Positions 5,620 to 5,994 of a stretch of 5,994 nucleotides of DNA are shown here, piece after piece. The stretch comes from Chitinophagales bacterium. Lineage in GTDB: Bacteria > Bacteroidota > Bacteroidia > Chitinophagales > UBA10324. The notes below the pieces were generated by a model. The model saw only the letters and a list, made by a program, of their open reading frames with translations, searched no databases and was not told the DNA's origin. The position numbers and the translations under genes are program-made. The stretch is from assembly GCA_013695775.1 (NCBI GenBank), contig JACCZV010000315.1, positions 1 to 5,994 on the forward strand, given 5' to 3'. The first letter of the stretch is position 1, and each line of letters begins with the position of its first letter.

Positions 5620-5994
5620 ATGACACTACGGGAAACTCTCCAGAAGACGTTTCTGCCTTCTCAGCCAAAGACCTCATCAATGATTGTTGTAGGCACTATG
5701 GCATTTGATTCCATTGAAACACCTTTTGGTAAATCAGAGAATATAATTGGTGGTGCCGCTACATATATTTCATTGGCTGCATCATATTTCGTTAAAAATA
5801 TTCGATTAGTTTCGGTGATAGGAGGGGATTTTCCAAAAGAGCAGATTTCATTTATGAATCAACGAGGGATTCATACTGATGGGGTGCAAATTAAGGAAGA
5901 TGAAAAATCCTTTTTTTGGAAAGGATCTTATCACCTCGACATGAATACCCGTGATACACTAGTGACTGAATTGAATGTGCTTGCTGCCTTTGAT
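5620..5994 (+). CDS. PfkB family carbohydrate/nucleoside kinase, N-terminal part (cut by right edge)
   Basis: The first 125 codons of a ribokinase-fold kinase, which transfers phosphate from ATP to a sugar or nucleoside; full-length members have about 300 residues. The conserved first strand and substrate loop are VVGTMAFDSIETPFG (23-37), with the substrate-contacting Asp at 30, then IGGAATYISLAASYF (43-57) with the family GG motif, and VSVIGGDFP (64-72). KSFFWKGSYHLDMNTRDTLVTEL follows. The anion-hole GAGD motif and catalytic Asp lie past the edge. ATG 5620 is the first start after an in-frame TAA at 5614 and follows an A-rich stretch. However, family similarity begins only at an internal ATG, 5680 (MIVVG), so the 20-residue extension may be untranslated; the start is uncertain. 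Ribokinase, adenosine kinase or inosine kinase activity cannot be told apart from this fragment. Confidence 0.9.
   Translation, partial: MTLRETLQKTFLPSQPKTSSMIVVGTMAFDSIETPFGKSENIIGGAATYISLAASYFVKNIRLVSVIGGDFPKEQISFMNQRGIHTDGVQIKEDEKSFFWKGSYHLDMNTRDTLVTELNVLAAFD

Overview
The window looks like chromosomal DNA of a Bacteroidota member, most probably a Chitinophagaceae-type soil or environmental bacterium; this is inferred from gene content, without a database search. The signs are AT-rich spacers, coding starts preceded by A-rich stretches rather than Shine-Dalgarno sites, several TAnnTTTG boxes (the -7 element of Bacteroidota promoters), and genes that read like that phylum's versions. Examples are a poxvirus-type topoisomerase IB, a stress-type SDR with a QxxRPGxE leader, an lmo0937-type mini membrane protein and a PfkB kinase starting VVGTMAFDxIETPFG.

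Layout. 1-1509 (minus strand): an SDR oxidoreductase is followed 43 bp later by topoisomerase IB, which runs off the left edge; they probably form one transcription unit. 1510-1649 is a divergent promoter region. 1650-2377 (plus): a REC-only response regulator, then a 51-residue two-helix membrane protein. 2466-3563 (minus): a soluble REC-histidine kinase that converges on the membrane-protein gene. 3573-4158: a 586-bp gap holding the frameshifted C-terminal stub of a second histidine kinase (minus) and an odd Shine-Dalgarno/ATG-TAA site (plus). 4159-4467 (plus): a 102-residue protein of unknown function. 4484-5329 (minus): a BadF/BadG-type N-acetylglucosamine kinase-like ATPase. 5330-5619: a divergent promoter region. 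5620-5994 (plus): the start of a PfkB carbohydrate/nucleoside kinase cut by the right edge.

How the parts may work together. The left two thirds looks like an accessory stress and signalling neighbourhood: a general-stress SDR, TopIB, a small stress-type membrane protein, and phosphorelay parts with no DNA-binding output domain. The REC-only protein and the REC-kinase could exchange phosphate, and the kinase stub shows that this locus once held one more kinase. The right third is metabolic, with two divergent sugar-kinase-type genes. No tRNA, rRNA, insertion sequence or CRISPR array was seen. Nothing here makes a convincing new multi-gene system; the kinase relic, the start-stop site and the possibly leaderless regulator promoter are the most unusual items.
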